Shown: positions 59,848 to 64,000 of the stretch, in pieces | Layout of the letters: each line of letters starts with the position of its first letter | Position numbering within the stretch: the first letter of the stretch is position 1 | From: an uncultured Clostridia bacterium | GTDB taxonomy: Bacteria; Bacillota; Clostridia; Christensenellales; Pumilibacteraceae | DNA: 64,000 bases | Direction: 5' to 3' | Assembly (NCBI GenBank): GCA_948440265.1 | Contig: CAOJOK010000005.1 | Location: forward strand, 1 to 64,000 | Made by a program: the position numbers and the translations under genes | The notes under the pieces: model-generated | Told to the model about the DNA's origin: nothing | What the model saw: only the letters and a program-made list of their open reading frames with translations | The model's database searches: none

Positions 59848-59880
59848 ATAATGGAATTACTGTGTGAAAAGGAGAGAGTT

Positions 59881-60792
59881 ATGCCCGTAAAAATCGACCC
59901 CGATTTGCCTGCCGCGAAATTTCTCGACAGAGAGAATATATTCTATATGACCAACGAGCGCGCTCTTTCGCAGGAAATCCGTCCGCTGAAGATAGCCATA
60001 CTCAATCTTATGCCGAACAAGGTTGCGACGGAAACACAGCTTTTGCGCCTTATCGGAAACACGCCGCTTCAGGTGGAGATTGTCCTTCTGCGCACCGCGA
60101 GCTATGACTCCAAGCACACCGACGAAGAATATTTGAAATCGTTTTATATGACTTTCGACGAAGCGATAGAGCGTCATTTGCGTTTCGACGGTCTTGTAAT
60201 CACGGGCGCGCCCGTTGAGAAAATGGAGTTTTCGTCCGTTGCCTATTGGGATGAACTGCGGCGTATTCTCGATTGGGCAAAGACAAACGTCTATTCGTCG
60301 ATGTACATTTGCTGGGCGGCGCAGGCGGCTATGTATTACCTTTACGGAATAGATAAATATCCGTTGAAAGAAAAGGCGTTCGGCGTTTTCAAACACAGGG
60401 TTTACAATAAAACAAATCCGCTTGTGCGCGGCTTCAACGACGAATTTGACGCTCCGCATTCGCGCTATACCGAAGTTCGCCGAAAGGATGTGGAAAAGAG
60501 CGAACAGCTCGATATCCTTGCCGATTCGGAAGAAGTAGGGCTATATCTTGTCGGCAGTAAAGATTTCAGACACGTGTTCGTTTTCGGTCACGGCGAGTAC
60601 GACGTTGACACTCTCGATATGGAATACAAGCGCGATAAAGAACGCGGGCTTGACACGAAAAAGCCGCAGCACTACTATAAAGACGGAAAGCCGAGTTTGA
60701 CCTGGCGTTCGCACGAATCGCTTTTGATAAGCAATTGGCTGAATTACTGCGTATATCAAATGACGCCGTATGATTTGACAGACTTGAAATAG
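59881..60792 (+). CDS. metA: Homoserine O-acyltransferase MetA
   Basis: A 303-residue enzyme of the MetA/glutamine-amidotransferase-like fold that activates homoserine with an acetyl or succinyl group for methionine synthesis. Start MPVKIDPDLPAAKFLDRENIFYM, the PLKIAILNLMPNK segment (about 35-47), the nucleophile cysteine in YICWAAQAAMYYLYG (about 142) and FGHGEYD (about 237) are typical. ATG at 59881 with AAGGAGAG is chosen; the track extends further upstream. Acyl donor cannot be read safely from sequence; in Firmicutes most MetA use acetyl-CoA. Pyruvate kinase follows 15 bases later. Confidence 0.95.
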   Translation: MPVKIDPDLPAAKFLDRENIFYMTNERALSQEIRPLKIAILNLMPNKVATETQLLRLIGNTPLQVEIVLLRTASYDSKHTDEEYLKSFYMTFDEAIERHLRFDGLVITGAPVEKMEFSSVAYWDELRRILDWAKTNVYSSMYICWAAQAAMYYLYGIDKYPLKEKAFGVFKHRVYNKTNPLVRGFNDEFDAPHSRYTEVRRKDVEKSEQLDILADSEEVGLYLVGSKDFRHVFVFGHGEYDVDTLDMEYKRDKERGLDTKKPQHYYKDGKPSLTWRSHESLLISNWLNYCVYQMTPYDLTDLK

Positions 60793-60807
60793 GAGATTGC
60801 AGATAAA

Positions 60808-62220
60808 ATGAGAAGAACAAAAATAGTATGCACTTTGGGCCCGGCTACGGACAGCTATGCCACGATAAAGAAACTGATAAAAGCGGGAATGAATGTCGCG
60901 CGTCTGAATATGTCGCACGGCAGTCACGAAGAACACGCAAAGCGGATAGAACTCGTCAAAAAAGCCCGTGAAGAACTGGCTATGCCGGTGGCCATAATGG
61001 CGGATACGAAGGGACCCGAGATTCGCGTACGCACATTTAAAAACGGAATTGCGCACCTTAAAGAGGGCGGCGAGTTCACGCTTACGACGGAGGAGTGCGA
61101 GGGCGACGACAGCAGAGTGTCCGTATCTTTCAAGGAACTTCCCGAGTATGTAAAGTCCGGCGACCCTATCTTGATAAACGACGGAATAATAGAACTTTCC
61201 GCGCTGTCCGTTTCCGACACCGAAATCAAGTGCCGCGTCGTTTGCGGCGGAGAACTGACAAACAGAAAGAGCATAAACCTGCCGCGCACGGTAATCGATA
61301 TGCCGTATATTTCCGAAGCGGATAAAAGCGACATACTGTTTGCGTTGAGCCAGGACGTCGACTATTTCGCGCTGTCGTTCGTACGGTGCGTGGAAGACGT
61401 GCGCACGGTCAAACAACTGCTTGCCACAAAGAACGTTTCCGACGTGCAGTTGATTGCAAAAATAGAGAACAGGGAAGGCGTGAACAATTTCGAATCCATA
61501 CTTGCCGAGTGCGACGGAGCAATGGTGGCGCGCGGCGATATGGGCGTGGAAATACCGTTCGAAGAACTGCCGGCAATACAGAAAGAAATGATAAAGACCT
61601 GCTATAAGGCAGGCAAAAAGGTCATAACGGCAACGCAGATGCTGGAATCTATGATAAACAATCCCAGACCCACGCGTGCGGAGATTTCCGACGTTGCCAA
61701 CGCCATATACGACGGAACGTCGGCAACTATGCTGTCGGGAGAAACGGCGGCGGGAAAATATCCCGTGGAAGCCGTCAAGACTATGGCGAAAATTGCCGAG
61801 ACGGCAGAAAACAGTATAAACTTCAAAAAGCGGTTTGTCGCGCTTAATGCGGAGATAAAGACGATAACCGACGCCGTGTCGCATTCCACCTGTGCAGCGG
61901 CGTTCGACCTCGAAGCAAAGGCTATCATAACAGTATCGCAGTCCGGTTATACGGCGAGAAAGGTTTCGCGTTTCCGTCCGAGCGCGCCCATAATCGCCCC
62001 TACGACAAGCAGTAAGGCATATAATCAGCTGGCTATGAATTGGGGCGTAACGCCGACAATGGCGGCGCACCAGAATAATTCCGACGACCTGTTCAAGCAC
62101 TCCATACAGTGTGCGCTTTCGACGGGCATAGTCAAAAAAGGCGACCTTGTGGTTTTGACGGGCGGCGTGCCCGTAGGCATTTCGGGCAATACCGACACTA
62201 TGAGAATAGAGATAATCTAA
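60808..62220 (+). CDS. pyk: Pyruvate kinase
   Basis: A 470-residue glycolytic enzyme converting phosphoenolpyruvate and ADP to pyruvate and ATP. It has RRTKIVCTLGPATDS, NMSHG, the MARGDMGVEIPFEELP-type loop (VARGDMGVEIP) and ITATQMLESMINNPRPTRAE. The length corresponds to the form without the extra C-terminal PEP-utilising domain found in Bacillus. ATG with AGGAGA upstream. It sits close behind metA, an unusual pairing, and is followed by a two-component system. Confidence 0.97.
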   Translation: MRRTKIVCTLGPATDSYATIKKLIKAGMNVARLNMSHGSHEEHAKRIELVKKAREELAMPVAIMADTKGPEIRVRTFKNGIAHLKEGGEFTLTTEECEGDDSRVSVSFKELPEYVKSGDPILINDGIIELSALSVSDTEIKCRVVCGGELTNRKSINLPRTVIDMPYISEADKSDILFALSQDVDYFALSFVRCVEDVRTVKQLLATKNVSDVQLIAKIENREGVNNFESILAECDGAMVARGDMGVEIPFEELPAIQKEMIKTCYKAGKKVITATQMLESMINNPRPTRAEISDVANAIYDGTSATMLSGETAAGKYPVEAVKTMAKIAETAENSINFKKRFVALNAEIKTITDAVSHSTCAAAFDLEAKAIITVSQSGYTARKVSRFRPSAPIIAPTTSSKAYNQLAMNWGVTPTMAAHQNNSDDLFKHSIQCALSTGIVKKGDLVVLTGGVPVGISGNTDTMRIEII

Positions 62221-62232
62221 TCGGAGAATGAG

Positions 62233-62907
62233 ATGAACAACAAGATATTGATTGTCGAAGACGACGCAAAAATTTCGCGGTTCGTATCGCTGGAACTGAC
62301 GCACGAAGGCTATGAAACCGACGTTGTGGCGGACGGGCGCGTGGCTTTGGAAACGGCTCTCGAAAAGGACTACGGTCTGATTATTCTGGACGTAATGCTG
62401 CCGTCGCTGAACGGCATAGAAGTGCTTCGTCGGTTGCGGCAGGTGAAGTCGACGCCGGTCATTATCCTGACCGCGCGCGACCAGGTTATGGACAAAGTAT
62501 CCGGACTGGACGTCGGTGCAAACGACTATATGACAAAGCCGTTCGCCATAGAAGAACTGCTGGCGAGAATACGCGCGAATTTGAGAAAGACGAGCGCGAC
62601 GGGCGAAGTCATATCTATAGGCAAACTCGTCATCGACTGCGGCTCCGTTTCCGTTACATACGATTCTCACCCCATAGAGCTGACAAAACGCGAGTTCGAT
62701 TTGCTGACTTATCTGACGAGAAACCGCAATATAGTCGTGACGCGCGAACAGGCTCTCGACGCGGTGTGGGGATTCGAGTTCTACGGAAACACCAATGTCG
62801 TAGACGTTTACATTCGCTATTTGCGCAGTAAAATCGACGACGTGTATAATGTCGAACTTATTCAGACCGTGCGCGGCGCGGGCTATGTCATAAGAGACAA
62901 AGACTGA
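62233..62907 (+). CDS. OmpR-family response regulator
   Basis: A 224-residue regulator. The receiver domain (about 1-120) has the acidic pair ILIVEDD, the phosphoacceptor aspartate in LIILDVMLPSLNG (about 53), and the lysine of MTKPF (about 102). The C-terminal winged helix (about 128-222) ends in VRGAGYVI. ATG with CGGAG upstream. Its stop overlaps the kinase start (TGATG), so the pair is coupled. Target unknown. Confidence 0.96.
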   Translation: MNNKILIVEDDAKISRFVSLELTHEGYETDVVADGRVALETALEKDYGLIILDVMLPSLNGIEVLRRLRQVKSTPVIILTARDQVMDKVSGLDVGANDYMTKPFAIEELLARIRANLRKTSATGEVISIGKLVIDCGSVSVTYDSHPIELTKREFDLLTYLTRNRNIVVTREQALDAVWGFEFYGNTNVVDVYIRYLRSKIDDVYNVELIQTVRGAGYVIRDKD

Positions 62908-64000
62908 TGCAGGAAAATATCGAAAAAGAAGAAAAGAAAGAAGACGCCGCCGTCACCATAAAGGAGATTAAGGACGAGGCGAAGCCGCAGGTTAAAAAGA
63001 AAAAACCTTGGTGGCTCATCACGCTTGCCGTGGTGTTTTTTCCGATAACGCCTTTTGTCCTGCTGTTCAATCTCATATTCCGAAAAATCAAGCTGTCGAT
63101 AACTACAAAGACGACAATCATATTCACCGTTCTTTTCGGCGTGCTCATAACCGTTTACGTTATATTCATAATAACGAGCATAGAGAGCCAATTGAATTCT
63201 TCGTCTATGGCGGACGCCGAAGGTTTTTTGAGAAAGATGAAAATAACGTCCGTCGTGCTCGTCATAGTGTTCGTGGCGCTGGGCGCGGCTATAGGAAATA
63301 TTTCCAGTCAGTATATGATGACGCCGCTTCGTCGAATGATAGACCAGATAGACAAGGTGGACGGGAACAATCTTTCAATGCGTTTGGACGCAGTGGATTC
63401 GCAGGACGAATTGAACGAGCTCACGCAGCAGATAAACGAAATGCTTAACGAGTTGGAAAGCACGTTCGAAAGACAGTCGAATTTTATTTCGGACGCAAGC
63501 CACGAGCTTAAAACGCCGATATCGGTCATACAGGGATATGCGAATATGCTGAAACGGTGGGGAAAGTCTGACCCTGCGCTATTAGACGAGAGCATAGACA
63601 CTCTGCTTGCCGAAGCCGAAAATATGAAAAGAATAGTCGAGCAATTACTGCTGCTCGCCAAAATAGGCAACCTGACTATGAACAAGACGCGCTTCGATAT
63701 GACGGCGGTGATAAGAGAAGCCGTGGATAAATACCGAATTGCCGAGTTGAATAAAGAAATAGTATTTTCCGGCGATGAAGAAATCTGGGTGGAAACCGAT
63801 AAAAATATGCTGGTGGAATCGGCTCGCGCGCTCATAGACAACGCGATAAAGTACACCCACGACAGCGGACACATAGAAGTCGGCTGTCGGCGAACGGACG
63901 ACGGAGCGACGATTTTCGTCAAGGACAACGGAATAGGAATCTCTCCCGAAAATCTGACGCATATATTCGAACGCTTCTATCGGTGCGATAAAGCAAGAGG
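62907..64000 (+). CDS. Sensor histidine kinase, partial at window end
   Basis: At least 364 residues, with no stop before the window edge, which is why it is missing from the ORF track. A charged N-terminal stretch (EKEEKKEDAAVTIKEIKDEAKPQVKKKKP) is followed by hydrophobic segments at about 31-50, 65-90 and 109-128, with very little extracellular sequence between the last two. Then come a HAMP region, the phosphoacceptor H199 in SDASHELKTPISVIQGY, the N box DNAIKY and the G1 box DNGIGIS. The short outside loop implies sensing within the membrane or through a partner. ATG at 62907 overlaps the regulator stop. Confidence 0.93.
   Translation, partial: MQENIEKEEKKEDAAVTIKEIKDEAKPQVKKKKPWWLITLAVVFFPITPFVLLFNLIFRKIKLSITTKTTIIFTVLFGVLITVYVIFIITSIESQLNSSSMADAEGFLRKMKITSVVLVIVFVALGAAIGNISSQYMMTPLRRMIDQIDKVDGNNLSMRLDAVDSQDELNELTQQINEMLNELESTFERQSNFISDASHELKTPISVIQGYANMLKRWGKSDPALLDESIDTLLAEAENMKRIVEQLLLLAKIGNLTMNKTRFDMTAVIREAVDKYRIAELNKEIVFSGDEEIWVETDKNMLVESARALIDNAIKYTHDSGHIEVGCRRTDDGATIFVKDNGIGISPENLTHIFERFYRCDKAR

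Noticed and set aside
59701-59880. SAM riboswitch or T-box upstream of metA
   Set aside because: The interval shows no T-box AGGGTGG core and no SAM-riboswitch-like fold; it holds the att-like repeat and a promoter only.
60541-62670. 709-aa minus-strand ORF
   Set aside because: It lies fully antisense to metA, pyk and the response regulator and has the arginine/histidine/tyrosine-rich composition of a shadow ORF.

Overview
The window looks like the chromosome of a moderate-GC Firmicute, most likely an uncultivated gut-type Clostridia. Reasons: the rpmG-secE-nusG-rplK-rplA-rplJ-rplL order, greA-lysS and tmk-holB-ricT clusters, DnaD-like and YaaT/RicT proteins, UPF0237-UPF0210, DUF5685, many GTG/TTG starts with AGGAGG-type ribosome binding sites, and crisp TTGACA-N17-TATAAT promoters. 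The organism assignment is inference; no rRNA or tRNA gene was found.

Layout. 0.1-8.1 kb: aspartate aminotransferase, a Re-citrate-synthase-like enzyme, a small P-loop protein, threonine synthase, TrpRS, DUF5685, a degenerate J-domain protein with a cysteine-rich tail, and a membrane protein. 8.1-11.6 kb: L33, SecE, NusG and L11/L1/L10/L12 with an L10-type leader and attenuator. 11.7-15.7 kb (minus): an isolated AT-rich alpha/beta hydrolase, glutamate dehydrogenase and a DnaD-like replication protein. The DnaD-like gene is divergent from sbcDC across a symmetric overlapping promoter pair. 15.8-29.6 kb: sbcD, sbcC, ACT protein, UPF0210, pepF, a lipoprotein, typA, dnaB, a mutarotase-fold-like protein, a TspO-like protein and uppP. 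29.7-34.7 kb: a lipoprotein gene split by a 10-base G tract, and an ABC exporter (ATPase plus FtsX-type permease). 34.7-45.2 kb: a small orphan gene, aconitase, Lrp regulator plus aminotransferase, greA, lysS, an Orn/Lys/Arg decarboxylase, tmk, holB, ricT, ferredoxin and an unknown protein.

45.3-59.8 kb is the accessory highlight: a 14.5-kb integrated element bounded by a perfect 16-bp direct repeat (TTTCCTAAATTCTCTT). It reads as a filamentous-phage (inovirus)-like prophage. It carries an HUH rolling-circle Rep, a membrane-anchored P-loop ATPase of the Zot/pI morphogenesis type, three membrane-anchored surface/virion-like proteins, a 30-residue membrane miniprotein, a SprT-like protein, an IS30-type transposase, a run of small early genes, and a divergently transcribed zinc-finger/nuclease-like cargo gene behind a consensus promoter. 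It also carries non-coding structure: two 230-bp direct repeats whose hairpins are conserved by compensatory changes, a candidate small RNA, a strong hairpin beside rep, and two perfect palindromes. No tyrosine or serine integrase is visible inside it.

59.8-64 kb: metA, pyruvate kinase, and an OmpR-type response regulator with its histidine kinase, which runs off the window end.

The metabolic genes suggest amino-acid anabolism centred on aspartate/threonine/methionine and glutamate, with Re-citrate synthase plus aconitase feeding 2-oxoglutarate/glutamate. The remaining conserved genes are translation, replication and envelope functions. All functional calls rest on motif and similarity recognition without database searches.
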